Shown: positions 46,682-58,191 of the stretch, piece by piece
How the letters are laid out: each line of letters opens with the position of its first letter
Numbering within the stretch: position 1 is the stretch's first letter
Assembly (NCBI GenBank): GCA_963932465.1
Contig: OZ010788.1
Location: 196,108,559 to 196,172,558 of the forward strand
Source of the DNA: Maratus speciosus
Lineage: Eukaryota > Arthropoda > Arachnida > Araneae > Salticidae
DNA length: 64,000 nt
Direction: 5' to 3'
Position numbers and translations under genes: made by a program
The notes under the pieces: model-generated
The model's input: only the letters and a program-made list of their open reading frames with translations
What the model was told of the DNA's origin: nothing
The model's database searches: none

Positions 46682-49597
46682 TTAATCGTCTGCGAATTCT
46701 ATTTCTTGAGTTGCATTTTCATCGCCTTCTTCTTCCTCTGGCTTCTGAACTCCTGTACATTGCTCTAAGAGATCAGATGGATCTGGTATTTCTTCACTGA
46801 TGTCAGAAGCATCATCATCTGATGTATTTGTGGCAACATTAGAGCAAGACTGGCCGTGACAGTTGCTACATATTGATGAACAGAACAAACCAACTTTTTT
46901 GCAACCGCAATTGAAATTGCAACCCTTTGTGCAATTACAGAAAATAGTATGGAGCAATATTTCTGGTGCAGGAGAGAGTAGAGTTTTAATTGGCTCCAAG
47001 TCGTTATTGTTCAATACCCATCCCCAGTTTTCAGGGTCAAGTTTATTACCTAGCCATATTTGTACTTGGTAGTAAACTCGGTACAAATGTTGGTGAGCAG
47101 CACTAGATGTTGGTGGAAGACAGGATAACTGTACGACTTTATTGTGCCGTGTACTCTTCGCAAAACTTTGATATCTATAGCTATCTATCGAATCAATGTT
47201 TTTTGGAGCTCCGTACATCGCAAGAAGAAAGCTAATTCCGTTAGCGATAATGATATCCGGAGAAGAGTCGATTTTCTTAAACACTTCAGCACAGCAAATT
47301 AAGTCCTTACTTTTTTCAAATATTTTAAATATTTGAGTTTTACCTTTTCTGAAGAGAGCTCACGTCGTGTCGCAACCGGTTATTGCATGTAAAAATAATA
47401 TATAATCTCTACAGTTTGGATATAATTCCAAACTTTGTGATGAATACATTTTTGTTTCTATCTGAGCTTTTCCCGGTTTCAAGAAATAAACTGGTTTATC
47501 AATAGAAGTTCGTGCAGTTAATATGATTAACAAATCGACATCTTCACCAACAACAATGGTTGTACTTGTATTTGACTGTTCTATAGCTGTTTCAACAATA
47601 AGAACGTCAGAATCATTATCAGCTTGTTTAACAGAAATATCAGCAGCATTTAATTTTTCACATAACATTGAAATAAACCGAGTCTTGTTATGAGTATTAT
47701 CAAGGAATTGTTGTTGGTTCGTTGAAACAGTCATAAATTGATCAAAAAGAACATCAGCAGAAGAAGATATTTTGGTAGTCCGGCGACGCTGTTCTGCAGC
47801 TTTTATATTTTTTTATAATTAGCATAACCGTCAAATACTATAATAGCGTTGTGACCATAATGCTTATGTACATAATGAATATATTTATCGAAAATGACAT
47901 CGAATGTTTCTCCTCGATTGCACACAACACGATGTAAAAGATAACCTCCATCGATGATAAAAGTCGCATCTGCGATATCAAATTCAACATGTGATAATGG
48001 ATAAGGAGCTAATTCAGATTCGAAGAATTGCTCTAGTTGATTTTTAAAAGCTTTAGTAACGCTCATGCGTTGGAATAATAATAAAGGATCTATAGGTACT
48101 TTCTCATCATGAACTTTTACCGCACTACTGACCGTTAAAAGAGGGAATACTTTATCAGCACGCTTCAATTTGATATTATTAAACGTTTTGCCAATGATAT
48201 TAGTCATAGAAGCAATTCCAACTTCACGAGCATTACGACAATTGATTTTGTCATCACCAATGATTCCGCTTGGGATTGATATTATTTTCTGAACCTCAGG
48301 AAAAGGATCATGTAATGAGAACCACTCGAAGAGTTTTTTAACATCTGCAGTATCTCTTTTCTTGCGTGAATCACTTGCATCTACATGCTGATCTGTAGTA
48401 TCCATTTTAACATTAGCAAGATCGTCCAATCCTTCGCACACATTATTCATTGCATGCATGCTATAAATCCATTTACTTATTACACTTTCTGGCGTACTTC
48501 TTCCTCGAGCAACACCACCCCCCATTTGTTTTCATTGATTTCATCAGTGATTGCTCAATGATCATATCCGTCGAAGTTCCACAATTTAATTTTTCAGAGC
48601 GTCTAATGGTGAAAAATCCTTGCGTAAAGTTGCTGAAAACATTAGGATCAATCGAATTTTCTAATTGTAGCATATCCTGGAGATAGAAGTGAGCATATTT
48701 GGCGTAAGGAAAATGTCCTGATGCGTGGAAATAAGGAAGCATTTCTTTAACGCTATTCAAATGTGCTTGCCAATCTCTCATACGTTCAGCTCTTATAAAT
48801 TCCTTCGCTATTGATACCATACGAAAATATTGTATCCAAAGTTTGGCTGTAGGGCCTCGCTCTTCATATTCTTTCAGTTTTTCATTAAACTTATAAAGTA
48901 ATGATTTAACATCTTCGTCACTATTTTCAATATCACCATATGAAATAGTATTATTTATTACATCTTCAACCATATTCTTAAGATTTTCATGCATATTATC
49001 ATCAATAGCAAGTTTTTTAGATATTATTGTTGCTAAAGTGAGATGAACTAATGTATGAGCTCTGACTGCTCTGGCGTAAGTATGACCATTGGGCATTTTT
49101 TCTAGTGAATTAGATGCATAAATTAAAGAAAGTGCCTCTCTGATACCACTTCCTTGTATGATATAACCAATGGCCCCAAGATACGACATAATTAAATGAA
49201 AACCCCCAAGTCTTACTACAATCTTTGATAATTCAGATCCTTGAGGTGCAGCAGATACAATTTCTCGTGCTTTATCATACAAAGGTTGACCAAAAGTAAT
49301 AATACATGCATCGTGGCCATAACTTTTTAAATTTTCCTAGGCATATAGTAAAGTAATATATATAGTGTTGAAGTTACTCGCTGGCTGATGAATAAATGGT
49401 AGGAATAGTGTTCGCGAAACTGCAAAATTCATCATTTTACTTGTTAAAAGTTCAATATAACCGTTCCAACCAGGCAATAATAAATCACTCCATTTTCCAT
49501 AAAGCCATAAAGAGGATGGAAGGGGGGAAGGCTGACGCCACAGCTTATCTTGAGTGCATTGGATGAGGTATGCGCATACGCGGAGACAATTAAAATC
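46682..49597 (-). pseudogene. Academ-like transposase with XPG/FEN1-like nuclease and Cys8 motif, broken
   Basis: The minus-strand coding sequence runs from the inner edge of the right terminal repeat (about 49597) to TAA at 46682-46684, roughly 970 codons. The N-terminus is probably truncated. Readable blocks in order are LWLYGKWSDLLLPGWNGYIE; VVRLGGFHLIMSYLGAIGY; an XPG/FEN1-like nuclease with FIIDGGYLLHRV, IVFDGY, GEDVDLLIIL and HAITGCDTT (compare EDxDxL and LxGCDY of FEN1); and a Cys8 motif, C-x-C-x3-C-x3-C-x-C-x6-C-x3-C-x2-C, at about 46939-46858. Breaks are TAG at 49337-49339, a frameshift at the C/G run 48518-48523, a frameshift at the T/A run 47808-47814, and TGA at 47360-47362. It sits alone between the inverted ends. 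Combining XPG nuclease and Cys8 finger is the Academ hallmark. Assignment is from motifs and memory. The acidic C-terminus follows the Cys8 motif. Confidence 0.75.
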
Positions 49598-49599
49598 TT

Positions 49600-50037
49600 A
49601 TCGCATTATTATATTTAATTTTATTATATCTACTTATATTTATTCCATTCAACAGCTAATAACATGCATTGCATTTAGAAAGTGTAGATATTATGCAAAA
49701 TATGAAAATTTTAGATTTTACAATTTTTGAAATCGCAATATCTCACAAACGGGAGGGGGCGGTGTAAAGACCTTTTTTGTAGAAAATTCCAAGATTTTCA
49801 ATTTTTATAACAACTACTTTTACGATAAAACCTGCCATTTACTAGATATCTGCAAAAAACAATTTTTTTTATCTTTGACCTTTGACCTTGAATAATTTTT
49901 TTTGTTCCAGCCAGATCGGTTAAGATTTTTGGAATTTCATTTAGAATGATGTCTTAAAGGTTTTTCCAAATTTTCAGCTCTCCGCCAGTTTTGGCTATGT
50001 TTCCCTTTTTTTTGTTTCGTCTATTTTGACTGGACTA
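49600..50037. repeat. Right terminal inverted repeat of the Academ-like element
   Basis: Mirror of 43348-43805: gctaataacatgcattgcat, aaatcgcaatatctcacaaa, cgataaaacctgccatttac, tttgacctttgaccttg, ccgccagttttggctatgt, ending gtctattttgactggacta. It contains an 11-base T-rich insertion near 50005 relative to the left end. Confidence 0.9.
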
Positions 50038-50411
50038 TGAGGAAACCTGTCAGATATGGGACGTCAGTATTTTAGGAAAGAGTCGATTTTTCCAGAAACA
50101 TTATTTTAACAATATGTGATTTTACGGGCATAAACTGACAAATATGGTGCCAGTAAAAATAGATCATTTTACGGAATAGTCTATTTTTTCACAAATATTC
50201 TTTTTTTTTAACAATCTGTTACTTTTATAGAGGAAAGTGCCAAATAAGACATCAATAACAAACGGTTCATTTTATGTAAAAGTATAATTTTCGTGAAATT
50301 TCTTTTTTTTAACAATCTATTGATTTTATGGAAGGAAACTGGTAAATACGACTTAAGAAAGAATTATTTTTCGAAAAAGTCTATTTTTTTGACAAAGATT
50401 CATTTCTTTAA

Positions 50412-51212
50412 CCCATTTGTACCTGAATTTTGGTTTTCTCAAATGTTTTGGTAAAATCACTTTAAAATATTGCAAAATGAACTGTAAAAATACTAAAAAA
50501 AATTACACTTAAATTTTTTTGTATTTATTTAATAAAATGTAAAAAACCTACATATGAGTATTTCTAGTACAATAATATGCATAATTATATTTTTTGTCTA
50601 TATTTATATTTAAAAAGTTTTTAAATTGTATATTATGTACTATAATTAGTATTTTTCTGAACAACAAAAAAAAATATATTTATTTCTTTACAGAGACTAA
50701 TAACGTTATAACTATTATTAATAATAAAATAAGAATAATCGTATTGTTGACTTAAAAACAATTTATTTCATAAATATCTTCAAAAGGAGGTTAGATAAAT
50801 AACTGCCTCGTAAATGTGCAACAAAAATATGTGCCCATTTGTGCCTAGAACCCTATATTTTGGACGTTACAAAAATGCATAAAAAATAGGCTTGAACATT
50901 TAATTTCGCAATTTAAAAAAATACGTATTTAAAAGAAGCCTACAAGCTAAGATTATGACTTGCGATTTTGGATCCTTCATAGAAAAAATACAAATAAACT
51001 TACTTTTTACATTTCGCCATAATTATAAACACCGAAAAAAGCCTTCATTTAAACAAATAAATATTCACCTTATGCTGTCATCTCTCGGTAATAGATAAAG
51101 ACATTCATAAATAATTATTTCATGCAATTTTCATGTTATAAAGGAGCAGAAAAATATACTTATTCATGAAAATTTGAAACGTCCCAAAAATGGGACGTTA
51201 GGCACAAATGGG
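50412..51212. mobile_element. piggyBac-like MITE, 801 bases
   Basis: TTAA flanks both ends (50408-50411, 51213-51216). The left end is cccatttgtacctgaatttt and the right end, inverted, is cccatttgtgcctaacgtcc. An extra internal copy of the terminus (cccatttgtgcctagaaccc) lies at about 50834. Removing it with one TTAA joins satellite sequence (tttcttTTAAcaatctgttg). No transposase. Confidence 0.85.
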
Positions 51213-52614
51213 TTAACAATCTGTTGATTTTATAGAGAAAACTTTGAAATAGGGCGTCAGTAAAAAATGGTTTATTTTACGGAAAAGTCTAATTTTTCAT
51301 AAACTTTCTTTTACAACAATCTTTTGATTTTACAGCGGATACTGTCAAATACGCCGTCAGTAAAAAATTGTTCGCTTTTCGAAAAATTCCACTTATTCAC
51401 AAACTTCCTTTTTTCCTAATCTGTTGATTTTATAGGGGAAAACTGTCAAATAGTGCATCATTAAAAAGCGGTTTATTTTAGAAAAAAAGACTGGGTTTTT
51501 CTTTTTCATGAGTTTTCAGTTTTTTAATAATCTGTTGGTTTTATTAGCGGAAATTCTGAAATACGGCGTCAGTAAAAAACTGATAATTTTGCCGAAAAGT
51601 CATTTTTTTCACAAACATTAATTTTTCAACAATCTCTTTATTTTATAGGAGATACTGTCAAATACGACATCTGTACCAAAACTTTTCACTTTACAAAAAA
51701 TTTTGTTTTTTCCCGAACTTTTAGTTTTTTAACAAAATTCTGATGATTTTATGGGGGAAACTTTCACATTTTTTTAAATCAGTTTTCTCACAAATTTTCT
51801 TTTTTTTTTTTTTCATTTTGTTTTATAGTGGAAAAAGTGAAATATGATAACAGTAAAAAAACTGTTCATTTTATGAAAAATCTGCTTTTTTACAAATCTC
51901 TTTCCTTTAACAAACTGTGGATTTTATTGGGAAACTCTCAAAAAGGAAGTTAATTTTACGAAAAAATCTGTTTCTTCACGAACTTTTGTTTTTAACAATC
52001 TGTTGATTTTACAGGAAAAATGTTTGGTATGAACTATTTTTTGGAACTACTTTTTACGGGAAAAATTTTTTTTTCGTGAACTTCTTTTTAACAATGTGTT
52101 AATTTTACGGGCGGAAACAGTCAAGTACGACGAAAATTTAAAAAACGGATCATTTTACGGAAAGTCTACCTTTTCGCAATTTTTTTTAACAATTTGTTTA
52201 TTTTATAGGAAAATTATGAGAAAAAAAAACTTATTTTTACCGGAAAAGCCTATTTTTCACAATTTATTTTAACAATCTGTTTTATTTTCGTAGAAAAAAC
52301 TGTCAAATGGAACATCACAGTAAAAAACAGTTTATTTCATGGAAAAGTTAGTTTTTTCACAAACTTTCTTTTTTCAACAATCTCTTGATTTTATAGGGGA
52401 TACTATCAAATTCTACTTTTTCACAAACTTTCTTTCTTTGGATATTATAGAGAAAACTGTAAAATTCGACGCCAGGATAAGAAAAAAAGGGTTTGTTTTA
52501 CGGAAAAAATCTGTTTTTTCACGAACTTTCTGTTTTTTAACAATCTGATGATTTTACGGGCAGTAATTGTTAAAAACGACGTCAGTAAAGAAAACATTTT
52601 AATGTGCGAAAAAC

Positions 52615-52618
<4 letters not shown>

Positions 52619-52672
<54 letters not shown>
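52619..52672. repeat. Poly-T tract, about 54 bases
   Basis: An uninterrupted T run within the satellite, an expansion of the unit's own T-rich part. Opposite-strand frames across it (lysine or phenylalanine runs) are artefacts. Confidence 0.95.
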
Positions 52673-52679
<7 letters not shown>

Positions 52680-52690
52680 CCTTTTTTTAA

Positions 52691-52941
52691 CACGTTGAGT
52701 GCCACGATGACTGACACTGAAACGCTGAAAATTTACAATGTTTAAAGTAATTTTTAAGAAAGTATAATCCTGTAATAAATAAAAGATGGGTAAATTTTAA
52801 ATATTTGTTCTGTAATTTTTTAAAACAATGTATATTTTTTCAGTTTTGTATCATATTTTAGATGTCAGTCATCGGTGAATGACGCGTTTTAAACGGAAAG
52901 TTCGCTGTCAGCCACCGGTGGCTGACGTGGCGCTTAACGTG
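52691..52941. mobile_element. piggyBac-like MITE, 251 bases
   Basis: TTAA flanks both ends (52687-52690, 52942-52945). The termini are cacgttgagtgccacg and, inverted, cacgttaagcgccacg. A second inverted feature, ccaccggtgg, lies near the right end. It sits at the same TTAA of the satellite unit as the 801-base MITE. No coding. Confidence 0.85.
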
Positions 52942-53043
52942 TTAATAACCTGTAGGTTTTATAGTGAAAACTGTCAAATACGACGTCAGCAAAAAAAAAA
53001 AAAAAAAAAAAAAATTATTATTATTTATGGAAGTCAGTTTTTT

Positions 53044-53112
53044 ACCAAAGTTTCTTTTTTTAGCAATCTATTGATTTTACATCAATAGATTGCTAAAAAA
53101 AGTAACTTTGGT
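53044..53112. repeat. Near-perfect palindrome within the satellite
   Basis: accaaagtttcttttttt and agcaatctattgat are followed, after ttttac, by their inverted copies (32-base arms, one or two differences). It is a local head-to-head inversion of a satellite unit. Confidence 0.85.
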
Positions 53113-53345
53113 TACAGGGGAACTCAATTACGACGTCAGTGAAAAAAAAAAAAACTTTCCTTTTTTTGAAAAATTCTACTTTTCAGAAACTTTTTTAACA
53201 ATCTGTAAATTGTATAGGGGGAAACTGTGAAATTGGCCGTAGGAAAAAACTTTTTTTTTTTACGAAAATGCCTCGTTTTTCACAATTTTTTTTGTTTTTT
53301 AACAATCTGCTGATTTTACGGTCAGAAACAGGCCAGTTTGGTCCC

Positions 53346-54719
53346 GTATAAAAATTTCTCTACAAAATCTGATGTTCATGTATTCCTAATTCATTTAAAA
53401 ATAAATTTTAGTACTTCGTTTGTTAACGGAATACTAGTCACTCAATCAGTTGTTATGATAAATTAGAAAAGTTAATATTAAATAATAATTTTTTTAATAT
53501 AATTGTGGAAATATGAGGAAATATTTTAAAATATTTATGAAAATATACATTTTTCTTCTTATTCTTTATTTTTAATTTATTTACTTACTATTGGCGCCTG
53601 TGGGAAAAGTAATATCTAAATTACATTATCAGATTGTAAGGAATTTGCTTATAACGAAGTTAGCATATAACAAATGGTTTTCACTTTCTCTTCAACTTCG
53701 TTATAAATGGTTTCCGTTGTATATGTCGTAGGCTAATTGAGAAATCAGGCTTTTTGCAAAGAGCCTACGAGCAATTTAATTTATCCTTGCAGGAAATTGA
53801 GTCTGAAGTCAGGAATTGCTTCGGTAATCTTCCTTGTTTTAGTGCCAAAATCACCTGTTGTGGTATCAAACTAAGCATGCTCAAACTATTAACTACCTGT
53901 TAAAAATAAATCAAACTTCACTAAGTTTTGATCTTCAATCAGTTTAGCTGTTAGAACGCGAATGTAAAGTGTTTACATTCTTAATTTGAACATTCTTAGG
54001 GTTTGAGGCAGTACAGTACCATCTGTTGGTGAATTTTAGTACAAAAACAAGGTAGATTACAGAAGAAATTCCTGCCATCACATCATTTCTCTGCAAGAAT
54101 AAATTTAATACCTGTCGCCGTTTGCTTGCTATTCCATTTAAAAAACGCAAGTCCGTGTTAGAAAACTTAGCCTGTATAAAAAAAAAAAGGAAAAAAAAAG
54201 AAAAAAGAAAAAGAAAAAATCTGTTAATTTTACAAAAAAAAAAAAAAAAAAAAAAAAAAAAACATCTTTTAGAAAGGATGCCAGTTAAAAACTGTTTATT
54301 TTGTGGAAATAATCTGAATTTATTACGAACTTCCGGGCAAAACCTGTTAAAATAACAGAAAATTCACAGTAAATAAACATTCTATTACTGCCACCCCAGC
54401 TAACAGTTTTTTTATCTCTAAAATCAAAAGATTTTTTTTTTCTTTAGCGTGCAGTAAATTGTGGGTCACCTTTTGAATCATCGTGGTTGAAAAACCCAAA
54501 ATAAACTTTCTTTACATTCTAATATTTGGTTGTTAGACAAAAGAAAAGTTATAGCTTTCATTTGTTACTTTTTTTTCCCCCACATACTGCACGTTACACA
54601 TTTAAATGCATAAGCAGATATATTAGATATACCATAAAATATATTTAAATGCATAATAAAATATATCTTTTTTGTTGTTGTTGTTGTTGTTTTGCTGCTC
54701 TTTTACGTTAAAATAATTT
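53346..54719. other. Non-coding stretch with satellite relic
   Basis: 54218-54360 again shows satellite words (atctgttaattttac, gccagttaaaaactgtttat, ttttgtggaaataatctg) around a poly-A run. 53640-53730 has ttgcttataacgaag/cttcgttataaatgg words resembling pogo/Tigger termini, but no element could be bounded. No gene. Confidence 0.4.
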
Positions 54720-55160
54720 TATTTTAAATGCTAATTATCCTATAACTCCTGAACAAAATTCGGCAAATTCAATTCTTATGTCTCTGTTTTCCCTTCTCAA
54801 TCTTTTCCTTTGTAATTCTTCACGATAATACTCATAAAAGATAAATTAATCGCGTTCAAACATCACAAGTTGAAACAAAGGATTTCTAACTCTTCTTTAC
54901 AAACAAATGGGATGAACTTGCGGGAATTGTACGACGATTTATATTCTTAAAGGCACTCGATTACAAAGAAAATCGAAGTAAAAAAAAAACCTTCTTGCTA
55001 TTCTCTCTGCCACTTTAATCCCTGGTGGATGACCGTCGAACGGAAATAATAAAGAGTGGCATTAATCAGCGGTAACGACTTAAAAAAAAATCGTTGTGTA
55101 GTCGTTGAAGACAATCACCGATTAGTAATAATTGTCTTAAGTTTTGAACAGACTAAATTA
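54720..55160. repeat. Dispersed repeat C, copy 1
   Basis: Matches 59580-59995 in the same orientation over about 420 bases: ttcctttgtaattcttca, cgatttatattcttaaaggc, ctctgccactttaatccctg, gtggatga, gtggcattaat, caatcaccgatta. Non-coding. No ends recognised. Confidence 0.75.
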
Positions 55161-55282
55161 CACGATAAAAACCATAAATTATTTCTTTGGGTTTTACCTA
55201 CCAGCGTCTCTGTGGTCAGTTGTAACTTTTTCCATTACTCTTCAAATACACTGGGAGACAATGACATAATAGTCAAAGTCTT

Positions 55283-57136
55283 TTATCAAAGTTTTAATAT
55301 ATAAAACCACATTGCATTTGAATGGTTATAAAAGGAAATTGGTCGCTTGATGAACAAGTGTAAAAATTGAGGGACAAATGAAGTGTTAAAGTATGCAAAA
55401 ATATATAAATAAGTGTATTCATTTGATCAATGGTTGTACTTTGTACTGTGATAGTTGAAAGTCGTCTAATAACAAAAATATTGAAGTCAGACCATTTGGA
55501 TGTTACAAAAGTGGACACTGGTTAACCATATGATCAGTCTTGATTTAAACGTCATTCCCTTAAGAATATTCCAAGATATGTAAATGTAAAAAGGCAGATC
55601 GAAATTCAACAACGTGCGAAAAAGGAGAACATTGAAATCTTCAAATCAATTCTAGTCACTTCTTTAGTATTTCCTCTTTGTACCTTAGTAGGTAACAGTA
55701 ATCTAATAAAGAAAACACTAAAGGCAGACCATTTGGACATTAAGAAAAAGATGGCAGACATCACCAAAGATGTGAAAAAAAACTACTCTATGCAATGCAA
55801 GTCAATAGCATAATCTTGATTTAAATGCAGTTTGCTTCAGGGCTTTCTAAAATATGTAAATTTAAAAAAGCAGACTGAAATTTCATTACGAACACCCCGA
55901 AAAACGTGAGTTAAATGGTGAAAATTTGAAAGTTTCGAGTCAAATAAAGATTTAAATAAAGAAGCACTTGATGCATTTGAGAGTAGAACGGAATAATGTA
56001 CAAAACCTGATATTTGCGTAAATGGTGGTTATGGAGCAATTATCTTGAAAACATTACTGAACTTTAAGATGACCGATGGAAATGGAAGCTAAGATGAAAT
56101 TATATTTTATTTACGTACTTTCGAGTCATAAATGATTTCAATTGATTCAAAATTTTCGAAATTTCAACAATATATTTAAGTCAGTCGGGGCGTCCTTGAT
56201 GGAATTTGAGTGTGCCTTCTTTCATTTGAATATTTTGGAATGTCCTTAAACGAATGGCGTTTAGATCAATATTATGCTAATGTCTTAACTTTGGTCCTTT
56301 TTTTCGCATGTGGGATGACGTCTGTCAACCTTTTTCTAATGTCTAAATGCAACTTTAGTATTTACATTATTAGGATACTATTACCTAATTAAGGTTTAAA
56401 GCTAGAAGAATGAATATTGAGAAAACGAATTGATTTGATTCGAAATTTTTTTAATTTTCAGCATTTTAAGCACGTCAGCCAGTATACTCGTATTTGAATG
56501 TCTGTCAGACTTTTTTTATATTTACATGTGTTGCAGTACACGAACGAATGGCGTTTAAACCAAGACTTATCAAATGATTTGACTAGGGTACACCTTTCAG
56601 CAGTTTTCGTTCGTTGCCCTTTTCGCAATGTCGTCTTCCACTTTTTCGTAAGGTCTAAAATGGTCTGCCTTCAGTATTTTCGTTATTAGACCACTGTAAC
56701 ATACTAAAATAAGTAAGCACCGTGACTTGATTTCAAATTTTCCAATTTTTAGTTTTTTACGCATGCCTCCCGATGTGTTCATAATTTAATTTTAGCTTTC
56801 TTTTTGCATTTAATTTTTTTGTAATTTACTGAAAAAATGGCGTTCAAATCAAAATTGATCAAATGGTTTGAGTAGGGTCCAAATGTTCACTCTTTTGATG
56901 ACGTCTGTCACCTTCTCGTAATTTCTAAATGGTCTGCCTTCAGGTTTTTCCTTATTAGAAATATGTCACCTACTAGAGTGCAAAGCACGAACTTTGTTCA
57001 AATGACAGGGCTCTATATTTTTACATATTTAGGTCAAGTTTTATACTTGTTCGTCAAGCAAACCAATAGGTATAACAGCATTTCCTTGTATAACCATTCA
57101 AGTGCATTGTGGTTTTAAGCATTGAAACTTTGATTA
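55283..57136. mobile_element. Large foldback with repeated subunits in its arms
   Basis: The left arm starts atcaaagttttaatatataa, aaaccacattgcatttgaat; the right arm ends with the inverse (attcaagtgcattgtggttt, aaactttgat). Similarity holds for much of 900 bases per arm. Within each arm a subunit recurs (aggcagaccatttggaca, tgatttaaacg/cgtttaaatca, aaatatgtaaat) every 230-300 bases. Tandemly repeated subunits in long inverted arms resemble Foldback-type elements. No transposase, and the frames inside are incidental. Confidence 0.7.
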
Positions 57137-57576
57137 AATGCTTGGCTATTTTGTCGTTGTCTCTCAATCTAAAAGGTGACAAAGAAAGGCACATAAAATT
57201 GACAAAATGAATTCTCACCAAGAGAGTTGATGAAGATATCTCCTACATCGGTCATTAGCCTGTCTCGGCGACAATATAATGACAATATCAAATAAGCCAA
57301 GGACATATTCACAGGCTTTAATTCGCTTACAGTCTAACAAGCAATGCAATAAAAGAGAATCGCCTCGAAAAAAAACATACATTAACTCATTAACAGCTAA
57401 ACTGTATATATTAAAATCTTATTGTGAACCTATTTCACGTCTACTTTTCCGAAAAATATGACGAACTGGCAGCTGAAACAAACGTCAATTATTCACAAGA
57501 ATCCGAAAATATTATAATAGCGTAATTTTCCAGAAAACCATGAAGTTTTGCGGAAATTTGTTGATATAATATATAT

Positions 57577-58191
57577 ATATTAAACAAAAACATAATTTAA
57601 AGAATAAATTAAAAGAAACTAAATTTATTTCCTACATTGTTTAAGCCCGAGAAGGGACAGATATTAAGTTATTTCATTCAATTAGTTCTACATTTAATGT
57701 TACATTTTTGTAATAAATTAGTTAAGCCAATTGAAGATTAAAAAATAAAAATAAAATTCATACAATATGATACTTAAAACACCCTAAAAAATTAGATTCC
57801 GTTCAAATCAAATCGAAATAAATCTTAGACTTCTTCCATTTTTAATTGAAAATATTTGTACTGCAGATTTTGTATTATGTTTATGCCAATTGTGCATAAA
57901 ATGATAAGATGCATGCAAAATACAAAACTTTAAAAAAGTCTAAGATTTATTTCGATTTCATTTGAACGGAAGCTAATTTTTTAGGACTGTTTTAAGTATC
58001 ATATTGTATGAATTTTACTTTTATTTTTTAATCTTCAATTGGCTTAACTAATTTGTTACAAAAATGTAGCATTAAATGTAGAGCTAATTGAATGAAATAA
58101 CTTAATATCTGTCCCTTCTCGGGCTTAAACAATGTAGGAAAAAACTTTTTTTTTTTAATTTGTTCTTTAAATTATGTTTTTGTTTAATATG
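57577..58191. mobile_element. Foldback element, arms about 258 bases
   Basis: 57577-57834 and 57934-58191 are inverted copies with few differences: atattaaacaaaaacataat, cctacattgtttaagcccga, gaagggacagatattaagtt, gattccgttcaaatcaaat, cgaaataaatcttagac. A spacer of about 100 bases lies between. High arm identity suggests a young structure. No coding. A TA microsatellite abuts the left end. Confidence 0.85.

Larger units (their letters stand above)
43348..50037 (-). mobile_element. Academ-like DNA transposon inserted in satellite, with nested hAT element
   Basis: The ends read tagtccaatcaaaatagac (left) and, inverted, tagtccagtcaaaatagac (right). TGA stands on both sides (43345-43347, 50038-50040). 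Removing the element and one TGA restores a normal satellite unit (gttactgaggaaacctgtca, like neighbouring ttttacggg-gaaactgtca). The inverted ends are over 400 bases long. The interior encodes a broken minus-strand protein with XPG/FEN1-like and eight-cysteine motifs, the combination described for Academ transposases, which also make 3-4 bp duplications. The left end is duplicated in tandem and split by a 2.3-kb hAT-type element. Without that insertion the element is about 4.4 kb. Confidence 0.75.
50038..53345. repeat. 100-base satellite array
   Basis: The unit of about 98-100 bases is aacaatctgttgattttata, ggggaaactgtcaaatacga, cgtcagtaaaaaacggttca, ttttacggaaaagtctattt, ttcacaaactttctttttt. 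Unit starts are visible at about 51215, 51316, 51414, 51515 and 51625. Copies differ by roughly 15-25 per cent. Two piggyBac-like MITEs (50412-51212, 52691-52941), a 54-base poly-T (52619-52672) and a local inversion (53044-53112) interrupt it. Frames here are chance. Confidence 0.9.

Noticed and set aside
48450..48686. 78-codon plus-strand frame
   Set aside because: Antisense shadow of the Academ-like transposase, which has clear motifs on the minus strand.
52445..52745. Frames with long lysine or phenylalanine runs
   Set aside because: They are translations of a 54-base poly-T tract and its flanks in the satellite.
53640..53730. Possible pogo/Tigger element from ttataacgaag words
   Set aside because: No opposite terminus or TA duplication could be found, so the boundaries cannot be supported.
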